From contig OY755180.1 of the NCBI GenBank assembly GCA_963576735.1, forward strand, positions 18,814,678 through 18,878,677: a stretch of 64,000 nt of DNA. The letters are read 5' to 3'. The stretch is from Bedellia somnulentella (Eukaryota; Arthropoda; Insecta; Lepidoptera; Bedelliidae). The translations under genes were made by a program, and so were the position numbers. Below, piece after piece: positions 63,601 through 64,000 of this stretch. Every line of letters begins with the position of its first letter. Position 1 is the stretch's first letter. Below the pieces are notes generated by a model. It saw only the letters and a program-made list of their open reading frames with translations. It made no database searches and had not been told where the DNA came from.

Positions 63601-64000
63601 TTTTCGTAATGAAGTGCATATAAGATGGTAAAATAAAGGATACGCTTTGAAAACTCTCGCGGTTTGTAGACATTGTATATAATAAACGGGATTAACCAAC
63701 GAATACGAATTGATTCAGTCCGTAACCACGACACCGGCCCCCTGATTATGTTTTTTTAAACGACCGCGATTGTGTCGCAAATTACAATATTGTCGCTGTC
63801 ATAAGTGTCAAATCGTATACAAATTTATGACATTGACAGCGACAATCGTGCAACTTGCGACACAAACGTCAGGCAAACATATCACGTAAGTAAAGTCGTA
63901 TTGGTTGGTTAATCCCGTTAGTTATATAAAATAAAGGGTGTACGTAGAAGTAAGTATCGGTTTGTTTCCCAGTCGGCGAGGGCAGCGGCAAGCCGAACCG
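4953..64000 (+). CDS. Tomosyn: tomosyn (STXBP5-family), multi-exon gene, both ends incomplete
   Basis: Twenty-one exons with GT/AG borders and matching phases spell a tomosyn protein. Segments run in family order: LGRPGVD start of blade region, WNKAIEV, DNPLDASK, ECGLVVVWDLRTRSAEW, DGKPEPCKPI, HESPVTCC.YFADCP, GHADGSVKFWDAS, SFSRSRSSS, LWVGTTLGSV, SEKQARVVALPSQNC, SLRPLLDVDFLP, ASPTEIQKFTI, GFFRGLFGGG and LDREEL. Known family role: a cytosolic WD40 protein that binds syntaxin/SNAP25 through a C-terminal R-SNARE motif and restrains synaptic vesicle priming. About 880 codons are visible. Missing are the first roughly 70 residues, the end of the first half with the hypervariable linker (exons expected between 48390 and 53189, where a 200-N gap lies), and the R-SNARE beyond the right edge. 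Introns range from 104 bp to 24 kb. Coding bases are much more GC-rich than introns. Family identity is very secure; exon borders are read by eye. Confidence 0.95.
5136..7040. other. intron 1, mostly featureless
   Basis: AT-rich sequence. A very decayed SINE A scrap (GACTATAAATCCC) lies at about 5198-5300. Nothing else supported. Confidence 0.5.
7041..7310 (-). repeat. SINE family B, head missing
   Basis: Contains AACGTTCACGC, CCCCGAAGGGGTTGGCAGAG, the GATAGGGGGCAGGCC block and GATAAATTAACCACACATA. The tRNA-like head is replaced by a piece of another tRNA-like repeat at 7322-7362 (TCGGGTTCGAGTCCCGC). Confidence 0.85.
7503..7574. repeat. CTACG/CGTAG cluster
   Basis: CTACG at 7503, 7526 and 7546 alternates with CGTAG at 7514, 7532, 7556 and 7570, giving three consecutive small stem-loops in about 70 bp. 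Looks like a degenerate tandem repeat around GTAGCACT. Confidence 0.55.
8226..8360 (+). CDS. Tomosyn: tomosyn exon 2
   Basis: 135 bp, acceptor CTTTCAG, donor GTGAGT. Its first base C completes the Arg codon begun in exon 1. Reads VTSLHLPLQSKWLHVGTERG, then NVHVVHIDTF and YVINWNKAIEV, a conserved WD40 repeat of the first propeller. Confidence 0.94.
8361..10460. other. 5' part of giant intron 2, no recognisable feature
   Basis: AT-rich. No family A/B SINE, splice-bounded exon or coding stretch recognised. Confidence 0.5.
10468..10708 (-). repeat. SINE family A
   Basis: TACATATACTCACGGCTATA through CCGACACTACACAGC, with the ACGTACACTCACCGGAAG subfamily block. A possible CGTAAAAC target repeat lies on both sides. 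Confidence 0.88.
10933..10958 (+). other. G-quadruplex-type motif
   Basis: Four G-runs (5, 3, 5 and 4) separated by C, CA and CGGTGC, a canonical G3+N1-7 pattern, just upstream of the 5' end of the LINE below. Confidence 0.45.
11036..13300 (+). CDS. LINE reverse transcriptase (partial ORF2)
   Basis: 754 codons, uninterrupted. Reverse transcriptase domain roughly residues 225-500: SAPGWDHIPTSFLK, an NYRPISVLTAISKNLEKLL motif, FGFRQGKSTEDA, the first catalytic Asp block FLDLKKAFDTV (about 362-372), GVPQGSVLGPTLFLIYINDL, and the catalytic YADD at 452-455 (12389-12400). A Cys-rich patch (CNNINCS..CTCPV) and KYLGIFLD follow. The N-terminal 200 residues match the linker that normally joins endonuclease to RT, so the true start and endonuclease are missing; the first Met is arbitrary. 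RT converts element RNA to DNA at the target nick. An intact RT frame suggests fairly recent insertion. Confidence 0.92.
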   Translation: MCYTNIIKQNITVQKTKKVINFDQALNQLKNKNLAELLYCDNPTEVVNRLIFSITETLNDNTVIKNIPSKFRTIKPWMTSGILRCIRNRNNLQKKARNDPFNDIVKITYNRYKKYCNKLIKHVKRKYDREVLAKTVNNNKKLWKNIKNITYTSKTKDSCTELINLESSPTESANYVNKFFSSIGKQLAEQSQPNVQQLHEYLDSLPAQTNSFVLLPTDNEEVHSVLINLKSESAPGWDHIPTSFLKLAKSEVVPIIAHIANLCFNKGIFPAPLKQAVITPVYKGGDRNEISNYRPISVLTAISKNLEKLLNARLLKYLNKFSLLSNSQFGFRQGKSTEDAVSALSSFVIEQLDKRKKCLAVFLDLKKAFDTVSLPILINKLNKIGIRGTPLQLFTDYLSGRRQKVKLEDVTGEYEEVSYGVPQGSVLGPTLFLIYINDLCDMLVQDAKIFSYADDTAVVFAGDSWDQIRISTELGLREIKKWLHKNILTLNANKTNYMCFSIYDNTQPADSFTIRLHNCNNINCSVSPLDTQICTCPVLQKVNQTKYLGIFLDQRLSWYPHLEHVMQRIRKLTYIFKTLRHVIPRAGTVPGKGRPRDLLKEIYVALVQSIITYCITIWGGAAKTRFLEVERAQRGLIKVMFFKKRRFPTEKLYLLSGLLSVRKLYVIHSVLKLHKTLQFNPPKTLQRRRYVPCKVPKTNTVFAGRQFNKRVALIYNRLNSDLDIYPKTFYDCKKSISMWFEDKTYDEVESLLQE
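13404..13460. repeat. (CA)n microsatellite in LINE 3' UTR
   Basis: CA repeats interrupted by a few CT units, 104 bp after the LINE stop codon. Confidence 0.9.
13671..14880. other. intron 2 stretch, nothing recognised
   Basis: AT-rich single-copy-looking sequence between the LINE and the LTR element. Confidence 0.5.
14889..15238 (-). repeat. 3' LTR (element orientation)
   Basis: 350 bp. In element sense it starts TGTAAAGGATATCACC and ends AATATCATTATA. Matches 19615-19964 without visible mismatch. Confidence 0.93.
15281..15970 (-). pseudogene. integrase C-terminal part, cut off by an in-frame stop
   Basis: Same reading frame as pol, continuing after the TAA at 15971-15973. Counted from Met at 15940: second catalytic Asp at 17 (LLTDQYPGINSKEF), Glu at 53 (NGLNERLNQTL), giving DD35E spacing, and a C-terminal GPY-type motif (RIGPYKILRRISNSIYEVDV). 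All three catalytic residues are present in the DNA, but the stop separates the first from the other two. No other break found. Confidence 0.88.
15971..18441 (-). CDS. pol polyprotein of LTR element: protease, RT, RNase H, start of integrase
   Basis: An aspartic-protease DSGS motif lies in frame upstream of the first Met (about 18390), so the frame is entered by -1 shift from gag rather than at Met 18367. Counting from that Met: protease FLIGLD at 63-68; RT with FDINSAFW (298-305), LPFGL (331-335) and catalytic FIDD (362-365, a variant of Y[IV]DD); RNase H with IYTDAS (508-513) and YSDHKPLE; integrase zinc finger His700/His705 with Cys735/Cys738; first catalytic Asp of integrase at 768. The frame ends at TAA 15971-15973 inside integrase. 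Long open frame and intact motifs fit a young copy. Confidence 0.92.
18439..19581 (-). CDS. gag-like protein of LTR element
   Basis: 380 codons, ATG soon after the 5' LTR. N-terminal two thirds resembles a capsid region (FTGKNANAHQWIKDF, then WIRWEKNFCETFGNKGWSPI and LGFKYKSGSLLEYA, typical of gypsy capsids). One nucleic-acid-binding zinc knuckle at Cys327, Cys330, His340, Cys345 with spacing C-x2-C-x9-H-x4-C, longer than the standard C-x2-C-x4-H-x4-C. Packages element RNA into virus-like particles. The pol frame overlaps in the -1 frame at the end, suggesting a -1 frameshift. Confidence 0.88.
   Translation of the reverse strand: MEKLRFDFCVKTAGDEKSNIICITSIGTPDGQNFGIPTEYQPANLHQLITNTSHYAKIRKTLNKRHQTRKIWINLTDEMSKIYLDEEQNIQFKDIYLEEMNENINDSKPLTESSNKALEKILETLLEEKQRTSEIQNLGKIAKDFALEKFTGKNANAHQWIKDFNRECERFHIDEDKQKIKILKQFLEYSSVNWYSCMLIKFTVESEWIRWEKNFCETFGNKGWSPIRYALGFKYKSGSLLEYALKKEKLLLEVRKTIDTGTLIDLIAAGLPNYLIDKIDREAVQQTEDLYNEIGKLEHLVEKNRYEKKNYMHSDIKSKKNEEKKPCQICINKEKGKRFHPEENCWFNTTNQKYVMKSVNNSELEVELNEEIPKNLKYHH
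19615..19964 (-). repeat. 5' LTR (element orientation)
   Basis: 350 bp, same sequence as 14889-15238. The gag start codon lies 34 bp after its end in element orientation. Confidence 0.93.
19969..20570. other. intron 2 stretch, nothing recognised
   Basis: AT-rich, with a CCCCGCTCCCCGCACCCC patch near 20400. Confidence 0.45.
20573..20836 (+). repeat. SINE family A with 10-bp TSD, 'ACCCACGGGTG' subfamily
   Basis: AGAAAAATAC at 20573-20582 and 20827-20836. Body has the GTCGCTACCCCTTTCTACCC version of the 5' region and a TATGTATGT tail. Confidence 0.9.
21060..21221 (+). mobile_element. Helitron-type 3' end, partial
   Basis: Sequence ending GGGCGGTCCACTAG|T, with AAATAAACCGATTTTGAAA upstream, in the style of lepidopteran Helitron 3' ends. 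The 5' end was not found. Confidence 0.4.
21222..23320. other. intron 2 stretch, nothing supported
   Basis: Several short open frames but no homology, splice structure or codon bias to support a gene. An inverted CCAAT-like ATTGG lies near 22957. Confidence 0.4.
23340..23480. promoter_or_regulatory. GCC-rich island with ETS/YY1-like motifs
   Basis: GCGGCGGCGGCGGCAGCAACATGGCG then ACCGGAAGTGG (23371-23390 joins a YY1-like and an ETS-like site), then GCCGCCGCCGCCGC on the other side. CpG-dense in an AT-rich intron. Promoter-like by motif only. Confidence 0.35.
23830..23945 (-). repeat. SINE family A, decayed partial
   Basis: CTATAAATTCCTAAAAGGGG, GGGAAATTCCTC, ACCCCAATACCCTAAGTTGCC. Confidence 0.6.
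24530..24866 (+). repeat. SINE family B, diverged
   Basis: Head ACCTTAATAGCTCAATGGGT (A box) and GGGTTTAAATCCGG (B box); GGCCTGCCCCCTATCATG and GGCGTGAACGTTTA downstream. Confidence 0.8.
24881..25115 (-). repeat. SINE family A
   Basis: ATATACTCACGGCTATAAAT to CGACACTACACAGC, with the ACGTACACCCACCGGAAGAA block. Confidence 0.88.
25424..25490. other. C/G-tract hairpin region
   Basis: CTCCCCCTCCCCCGCGGGG followed by GGAGCGGGGGGCGGGGGGAG, able to fold on itself and G-run rich. Function unknown. Confidence 0.4.
25910..26162 (+). repeat. SINE family A
   Basis: CCGTGTAGTGTCGGTTTAGA through GAGTATATGTATGTATGTATG. Opposite orientation to the 24881 copy about 800 bp away. Confidence 0.88.
26681..27607 (+). 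pseudogene. RTE-type LINE, 5'-truncated and broken, with 11-bp TSD
   Basis: ACACATATAAA at 26681-26691 and 27597-27607 flanks 26692-27596. One frame throughout: RVTNKEGRGLPW, the RT catalytic FADDLRLLAT (near 26798), NCSKTKDMRLNT, VKRFTYLGSVV, then stops at about 27078 and near 27162, then RRILGIFWPRTTTNVRLWEL and IRKWRWIGHVLRRPDTHLSK. That order is the C-terminal half of an RTE polymerase. A GAT-type repeat lies at the 5' edge (26693-26720) and ATGATGATG at the 3' edge, the usual RTE tail. Confidence 0.88.
27603..27859 (+). repeat. SINE family A with 11-bp TSD, inserted at the RTE border
   Basis: ATAAATAACAT at 27603-27613 and 27849-27859. Its target overlaps the 3' target duplication of the RTE copy, so it landed after the RTE. 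Same subfamily as 20573. Confidence 0.9.
27905..27990 (-). repeat. tRNA-like SINE head or tRNA pseudogene
   Basis: On the minus strand GTGGCCAAGTGGATAGG (A box) and GCGAGTTCGATCCCCGC (B box) about 35 bp apart. The outer stem does not pair, so it is not a working tRNA. Confidence 0.5.
28282..28558 (+). repeat. SINE family A with 12-bp TSD
   Basis: TATTTTTTTCAC at 28282-28293 and 28547-28558. Body starts at 28294 (AAACCATT, then GCTGTGCAGTGTCGG). Confidence 0.9.
28749..28932 (-). repeat. SINE family B, partial, internally deleted
   Basis: AACGTTCACGCCCTTTATCC, ACCCACGTTTTGTCTGGAC, CACATGACTAAGTACAACTC. Confidence 0.75.
29916..30274 (+). pseudogene. OTU-like cysteine protease fragment
   Basis: ATG 29916 opens 57 codons ending TAG 30087-30089. 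They include ISIPGDGSCLFHSLSY, whose DGSC..H pattern is the OTU deubiquitinase catalytic-Cys motif. An overlapping frame (30062-30274) then reads ETAIAEYNRLRSIYRPDLST and a Lys/Arg-rich end KSKRKKYTYKK. The catalytic His region is absent, so most of the domain is deleted and the frame shifts. In transposons such OTU domains accompany Rep/helicase proteins; none is here. Confidence 0.7.
30283..30469 (+). repeat. left arm of 187-bp inverted repeat
   Basis: Reverse complement of 30786-30972 with one visible mismatch (CATTAAATG versus CATAAAATG) and no indels. Contains TGCCAAGTC (30310) and GACTTGGCA (30451), themselves a 9-bp inverted pair. Confidence 0.92.
30786..30972 (-). repeat. right arm of 187-bp inverted repeat
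   Basis: Pairs with 30283-30469 across a 316-bp spacer. Its outer end coincides with the right border of the insertion. Confidence 0.92.
31180..31300 (-). repeat. SINE family B head only
   Basis: GATAAATTAACCACACATAT, B-box complement ATTTGAACTCACGCC and A-box complement CATTGAGCTATCACGG. The 3' half is missing. Confidence 0.8.
31301..32264. other. end of intron 2, nothing recognised
   Basis: AT-rich sequence with no supported element or exon before the exon 3 acceptor. Confidence 0.5.
32265..32328 (+). CDS. Tomosyn: tomosyn exon 3 (64 bp)
   Basis: Acceptor TTGTTTCAG, donor GTGAGC. The first base completes a Val codon with exon 2; then TRANHPGAVVEITDNPLDASK ends in phase 0. A small exon isolated by a 23.9-kb repeat-filled intron on its left. 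Confidence 0.93.
32745..34300 (+). pseudogene. LINE-like reverse transcriptase, 3' half, frameshifted
   Basis: Homology starts in the middle of the RT palm: CVIGGSLDSVMNDTVVLIQA follows where a Y-x-D-D would be, so the copy is truncated at the catalytic motif. It continues LGLHLNFGKCELFP, LPIRHGGLGIRCLRDTGLPA, WIAVALRLGCNICQPHRCVC, GRHGFHCVRSAGRISRHQSI. Near 33810-33835 the frame shifts by one, after which [40 protein letters not shown] and QRGNAASVMGTFG follow to TGA 34227-34229. The D..W.D.T pattern in the tail might be a restriction-like nuclease; that is inference. The clade is not assigned. Confidence 0.75.
34679..34892 (+). CDS. Tomosyn: tomosyn exon 4
   Basis: 214 bp, acceptor AAATTTCAG, donor GTGAGT. 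Reads LLIAYECGLVVVWDLRTRSA, a run of eight glycines, then EAIRAAAWQHDGKFMTAHAD and IATWTTRAPKPIQISYPH. The Gly run (GGA plus GGC/GGG codons) sits in a loop between WD strands and looks like a local codon-repeat expansion. Confidence 0.94.
34893..36755. other. 5' part of intron 4, nothing recognised
   Basis: AT-rich with no supported SINE, LINE or exon. A short CGGCGCGGCGGCG patch lies near 35226. Confidence 0.45.
36758..37084 (-). repeat. tRNA-like repeat family C, copy 1
   Basis: Minus strand: A-box-like AGTGGTGTAACGCG, B-box-like GAGTTCGATCCTC (36909-36980). Flanks (CAAAACAGAATAA, ATTTTTAATAATGCATT, ACGACTATGTTC) are shared with 37391-37690. Confidence 0.65.
37178..37215 (+). repeat. SINE family A tail stub
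   Basis: CCCTTTTAGGGATTTATAGC then GTGAGTATGTATG only. Confidence 0.6.
37391..37690 (-). repeat. tRNA-like repeat family C, copy 2
   Basis: Minus strand AATGGTCCAACGCATTAG and GAGTTCAAATCTT. Same order of flanking blocks as copy 1, 620 bp away, same orientation. Confidence 0.65.
37691..38965. other. intron 4 stretch, nothing supported
   Basis: A tRNA-B-box-like GTGGGTTTCATCCCAG at about 38918 may be a further SINE scrap. Confidence 0.4.
38966..39144 (-). repeat. SINE family B, 5'-truncated, with 10-bp TSD
   Basis: GTTAAAATAA at 38966-38975 and 39135-39144 encloses only the 3' half of the SINE, so this is a truncated insertion, not a later deletion. Confidence 0.85.
39145..39899. other. end of intron 4, nothing recognised
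   Basis: AT-rich, with GACGCGCGGGTAGGGCGGGC near 39423. Confidence 0.45.
39900..39975 (+). CDS. Tomosyn: tomosyn exon 5 (76 bp)
   Basis: Acceptor AAATTTCCAG, donor GTAAGA. Two bases complete Ala with exon 4, then KANKDGKPEPCKPINRLEWK and TSRTG, a well-conserved tomosyn stretch. Confidence 0.92.
40034..40251 (-). repeat. SINE family A, diverged, in intron 5
   Basis: ATATACTCACGGCCATAAAT to CAGGCACTACACGG. Belongs to the GACAACCATGGGTAGAAAGG subfamily. Confidence 0.82.
40525..40682 (+). CDS. Tomosyn: tomosyn exon 6
   Basis: 158 bp, acceptor TATTCTAG, donor GTGACT. Reads ESFVIFSGGLPV, seven glycines, HAVTVLAGKHTTVLEMEHAV, then HDFVTLCESPWTA. The Gly run lies in a variable WD loop. The donor is weaker than its neighbours. 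Confidence 0.93.
40748..41142 (+). repeat. SINE family B, best full-length copy, with 12-bp TSD
   Basis: ATTCCAAAGCGG at 40748-40759 and 41131-41142. Body 40760-41130: A box GATAGCCCAGTGGGT (40771), B box GTGTTCAAATCCTGG (40816), conserved core with CACGTG-type blocks, and a TTATGTTATGTTT tail. Lies in intron 6, 65 bp after exon 6. Confidence 0.93.
41184..41422 (+). mobile_element. short non-autonomous Helitron
   Basis: Starts TCCTTACTAATATTAAAAAT after A (41183) and ends GAACGGAAAGCTAG before T (41423), the A|TC...CTAG|T layout of Helitrons. 239 bp, no coding capacity. Confidence 0.75.
41685..41848 (+). CDS. Tomosyn: tomosyn exon 7
   Basis: 164 bp, acceptor ATTTCCAG, donor GTACGT. Reads DDQEPYAIVVLLSQDLVVID, LQSPGYPCFENPYPMDLHES, PVTCCSYFADCPSDL. 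The HESPVTCC..YFADCP core is diagnostic for the family. Confidence 0.95.
42368..42539 (-). repeat. SINE family B, 5'-truncated, with 14-bp TSD
   Basis: TTCATAAATATAAA at 42368-42381 and 42526-42539; body about 42382-42513. Confidence 0.8.
42606..42650. repeat. (AT)n microsatellite
   Basis: Near-pure TA/AT run in intron 7. Confidence 0.9.
43072..43342 (-). repeat. SINE family A with 9-bp TSD, intron 7
   Basis: TTCAGAGAT at 43072-43080 and 43334-43342. Ends 104 bp before exon 8. Confidence 0.9.
43447..43577 (+). CDS. Tomosyn: tomosyn exon 8
   Basis: 131 bp, acceptor ATTTCAG, donor GTAAAT. Reads IPAFYSVGRQGNKKATGFSE, KLWPIDGGGWATASCSYSAI, ILTG, leading straight into the GHADGSVKFWDAS repeat of exon 9. 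Confidence 0.94.
44080..44159 (+). CDS. Tomosyn: tomosyn exon 9 (80 bp)
   Basis: Acceptor TTGTTTCAG, donor GTGAGA. Reads HADGSVKFWDASAGTLQILY and KLKCSK, a textbook WD repeat. A dead mariner copy begins about 70 bp after its donor. Confidence 0.95.
44231..45473 (+). mobile_element. mariner-like element, dead
   Basis: Inverted ends: GGCATGCCAGAAGAAGTTAG plus ATACTC at 44231-44260 match the complement of 45445-45473 (GAGTATCTAGTTTCTTTTGG). The right end is followed by TA. The transposase inside is broken. Lies between exons 9 and 10. Confidence 0.85.
44414..45430 (+). pseudogene. mariner-family transposase, broken
   Basis: Starts ATG 44414: RRDFRTMIYYDFKKGLKPQE, VFNWFAEFKRGRGCLEDEAK, VPHKLTDKQKDRRVD, then a stop at 44822-44824. 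The first catalytic Asp follows in another frame (ILTGDETWLNYYDPESKRQS, about 44881), then MVASFFCKTGHIVTVVLENE. The segment with the second catalytic Asp is deleted near 45120-45170. The third-Asp block PPYSPDLAPCDFYLFPKIKE is present (45190 on) in the original frame, to TAA 45428-45430. At least two frame changes. Cannot make active transposase. Confidence 0.88.
45675..45953 (-). repeat. SINE family A with 11-bp TSD, intron 9
   Basis: ATACGAATATA at 45675-45685 and 45943-45953. Has the ACGTACACCC..CCGGAAGAA subfamily block. Confidence 0.92.
46084..46104 (+). repeat. 21-bp intronic copy of exon 10 sequence
   Basis: Identical to 46189-46209 inside exon 10 (GCCCGCTGGCCGTGACGTC core). Sits 26 bp before the exon 10 acceptor. 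Confidence 0.9.
46131..46312 (+). CDS. Tomosyn: tomosyn exon 10
   Basis: 182 bp. Acceptor CAAACTTCAG at 46129-46130, donor GTACGT. Joins to exon 9 as Val-Phe-Glu, as expected for the family. Reads VFERRSGSVWEGTAAVAGED, SPLAVTSLALCGESRRLAVA, LPHGHVLLFKFRKSDSGSET. A second AG at 46085-46086 is rejected because it gives an early stop in the required phase. The intron end just before the acceptor holds a 21-bp copy of this exon. Confidence 0.92.
46406..46652 (-). repeat. SINE family A, intron 10
   Basis: TACATACATATACTCACGGC to CCGACACTACACAGC. GATCACCCACGAGTAGAAAT subfamily. Confidence 0.88.
46693..46779 (-). repeat. SINE family A, second partial copy in tandem
   Basis: AAAGCCCCTATACCCTTAGT to CCGACACTACACGGC, directly after the full copy. 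Confidence 0.82.
47665..48240 (-). pseudogene. LINE polymerase C-terminal scrap
   Basis: Minus strand 48238 to 47861: RQRSADYNHRCSRYHFLPLN, IRRDISDICFLANIARGTMD, the usual C-terminal tail of jockey/CR1-like RTs, then TPELLARISLR and RTPAKFNELSLDVDL. Ends with an AATAAAATAAATAAAATAAA-type tail at 47668-47694. 5' truncated just upstream of exon 11. Confidence 0.75.
48271..48390 (+). CDS. Tomosyn: tomosyn exon 11
   Basis: 120 bp, phase 0 to 0, acceptor AACATTTCAG, donor GTAAGT. Reads VLEIPVISDALEEEPSPEAE and a Ser/Gly-rich end. Matches the family position just before the hypervariable linker. A minus-strand LINE scrap ends about 30-90 bp upstream of the acceptor. Confidence 0.9.
48391..49660. 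other. intron after exon 11, nothing recognised
   Basis: AT-rich. No exon matching the expected tomosyn linker or propeller segment was found. Confidence 0.5.
49670..49800. promoter_or_regulatory. CRE/CCAAT-containing promoter-like patch
   Basis: TTTTTCGCGCGCTTTGCG, a palindromic CRE TGACGTCA (49727-49734), CCAAT (49747-49751) and GGTGGCGCG within 80 bp. Motif evidence only. Confidence 0.3.
49952..50151. other. assembly gap, 200 N
   Basis: Exactly 200 N, a placeholder length, so the true size is unknown. It lies where tomosyn exons are missing. Confidence 0.99.
50152..53188. other. sequence between the gap and exon 12, no supported exon
   Basis: Pyrimidine-rich start (50190-50280), then AT-rich sequence. 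Two exon-like bits (51080-51116 and 51331-51365) have splice-like borders but give stops or wrong phase. Confidence 0.45.
53189..53305 (+). CDS. Tomosyn: tomosyn exon 12 (after the gap)
   Basis: 117 bp, acceptor CCGCGCAG, donor GTAAGT. Needs one base (G) from a preceding exon that is not visible; exon 11 ends in phase 0, so at least one exon is missing between them. Reads DKLDSSFSRSRSSSMSSLEN, ISQESIQCLAFADSYTKKS, the end of the linker and entry to the second propeller. Confidence 0.93.
53602..53724 (+). CDS. Tomosyn: tomosyn exon 13
   Basis: 123 bp, acceptor GATTGCAG, donor GTGAGT. Reads DPSALVPTLWVGTTLGSVIT, VVVAIPEPDLRHTQPVLLNT. The LWVGTTLGSV motif is conserved in tomosyns. Confidence 0.94.
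54380..55345 (-). pseudogene. jockey-type LINE polymerase C-terminus, GC-rich
   Basis: Minus strand: ALITRVRRPTGLAPLTLGGE, a TAG stop, SVKYLGCKIDRNLRMGSMVD, KLRIYKMYIRSRLTYAAPAW, LQRVQNTVLRQLVKAGRYVR and NSTIHRDLRVETVEEFV. Order and motifs are those of jockey-clade RT C-termini. 5' truncated. Strikingly GC-rich compared with the AT-rich Helitron around it. Confidence 0.85.
55862..55933 (+). tRNA. tRNA-like cloverleaf, probably SINE head (pseudo-tRNA)
   Basis: 72 nt folding into all four arms: acceptor GACACGG/CTGTGTC (one G-T), D stem GCTC/GAGC, anticodon stem TCGGG/CCCGA, T arm GCGGG-TTCGATC-CCCGC. The anticodon loop reads GCGTTCA, i.e. GTT (Asn) in register, but position 33 is C instead of the near-universal T. 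Related bits at 1063-1175 and 7322-7362 show it belongs to a dispersed repeat. Probably not a working tRNA. Confidence 0.5.
56140..56785. other. intron 13 end, nothing recognised
   Basis: AT-rich sequence before exon 14; short open frames but no family match. Confidence 0.45.
56786..56895 (+). CDS. Tomosyn: tomosyn exon 14
   Basis: 110 bp, acceptor GCAATTGCAG, donor GTAAGT. Reads GGPIFRLKGSILTMSFLDCN, GALIPYSYESWKDDGKD. Two bases complete a Ser codon from exon 13. Confidence 0.93.
57218..57449 (+). CDS. Tomosyn: tomosyn exon 15
   Basis: 232 bp, acceptor ACCCACTAG, donor GTAATT. Reads a basic/Ser linker (CRERRDRTPTKQSSSGSSRM), a Gly/Ala-rich stretch, then RQFVVIASEKQARVVALPSQ, NCVYRQQIVDSDFVVKAEIV. 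The SEKQA.V..LPSQNC block is diagnostic. Confidence 0.94.
57739..58103. repeat. 29-bp minisatellite, 12.6 copies
   Basis: Unit GACATGTATGTTTGAAGAGA+TGTATGAAA. Copies start every 29 bp from 57739 to 58087 with no visible difference. Lies in intron 15. Confidence 0.97.
58320..58428 (+). CDS. Tomosyn: tomosyn exon 16
   Basis: 109 bp, acceptor TGTTTCCAG, donor GTAACA. Reads DSVCLVNYLSTGHLVAYSLP, SLRPLLDVDFLPLSEL, ending phase 2. It can join in frame either to exon 17 or directly to exon 18. Confidence 0.94.
58429..59380. other. intron 16, nothing recognised
   Basis: AT-rich, no element recognised. Confidence 0.45.
59381..59405. promoter_or_regulatory. perfect hairpin AAAATGGCGG-GTTTT-CCGCCATTTT
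   Basis: 10-bp perfect stem with 5-nt loop, 86 bp before exon 17. Each arm resembles a YY1-type site. Role unknown. Confidence 0.45.
59492..59581 (+). CDS. Tomosyn: tomosyn exon 17, 90-nt candidate cassette exon
   Basis: Acceptor GTGTGGGCAG, donor GTAAGT. Encodes 30 codons, SFQTQSKQRGIVDPMLSIWG then QQLLVNEDTDQ, and begins and ends in phase 2, so skipping keeps the frame from exon 16 to 18. A second AG seven bases downstream (59497-59498) would shift the frame into TAG. I cannot tell from sequence whether it is constitutive. Confidence 0.85.
59582..61328. other. intron 17, nothing recognised
   Basis: AT-rich with a CACACACATACACACGAACA patch near 59903 and TCTC runs near 59994 and 60280. 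Confidence 0.5.
61330..61544 (+). repeat. SINE family A, old diverged copy
   Basis: CTGTGTAGTGCGGGC, GGCTTAGAATAGC, GTAAGAGGCCACTTAAG, TATGTAGCCGTGAGTATATG. Confidence 0.75.
61626..61721 (+). CDS. Tomosyn: tomosyn exon 18
   Basis: 96 bp, acceptor GTTGCAG, donor GTTAGT. Reads IGRTFCFSNRGHGLYLASPT, EIQKFTIDAEF, the last strand region of the second propeller. Confidence 0.94.
61988..62112 (+). CDS. Tomosyn: tomosyn exon 19
   Basis: 125 bp, acceptor AATTTCAG, donor GTATGT. Reads CSQLNEMMGELFLPRDMPEA, PKEGFFRGLFGGGSRPLDRE, EL. This is the conserved tomosyn tail that precedes the R-SNARE segment. Ends phase 1. Confidence 0.94.
62251..62352 (+). CDS. Tomosyn: tomosyn exon 20, 102-nt candidate cassette exon
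   Basis: Acceptor GTTAATTTCAG. The open frame from exon 19 reads FFPTVRRAPGVSRNQSFISS, APPAASSGIQRPAS, a basic, Ser/Pro-rich linker. A GT at 62353 (CAG|GTTATA) makes it 102 nt, phase 1 to 1, so it can be included or skipped before exon 21. If that donor is not used, translation stops at TGA 62364-62366 and the protein lacks the R-SNARE. No AATAAA signal was seen soon after, which favours the cassette reading. Confidence 0.75.
62367..63150. other. intron after exon 20, nothing recognised
   Basis: AT-rich; no clear polyadenylation signal close to the TGA at 62364. Confidence 0.45.
63154..63300 (+). repeat. SINE family A, very diverged
   Basis: GCCGTGCGGTGACGGCTAGGA, ACATTACCCTATCATTTCCC, TGAAAGTCCATTACCAACAG. 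A further decayed scrap (GGTTATAAATCCC) is at about 63558-63640 on the other strand. Confidence 0.55.
63685..63919. mobile_element. palindromic MITE-like element
   Basis: Outer arms AACGGGATTAACCAAC.AATACGA at 63685-63708 and inverted at 63896-63919 (one mismatch in 24). Inner arms 63771-63801 and 63834-63864 pair at 27 of 31. Spans 235 bp, no coding. Ends 53 bp before exon 21. Confidence 0.75.
63973..64000 (+). CDS. Tomosyn: tomosyn exon 21 (start only)
   Basis: Acceptor TTGTTTCCCAG. Two bases complete a codon from exon 19 (giving Phe) or exon 20 (giving Val), then GEGSGKPN at the window edge. Matches the stretch just before the R-SNARE coiled coil, which should follow outside. Confidence 0.85.
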
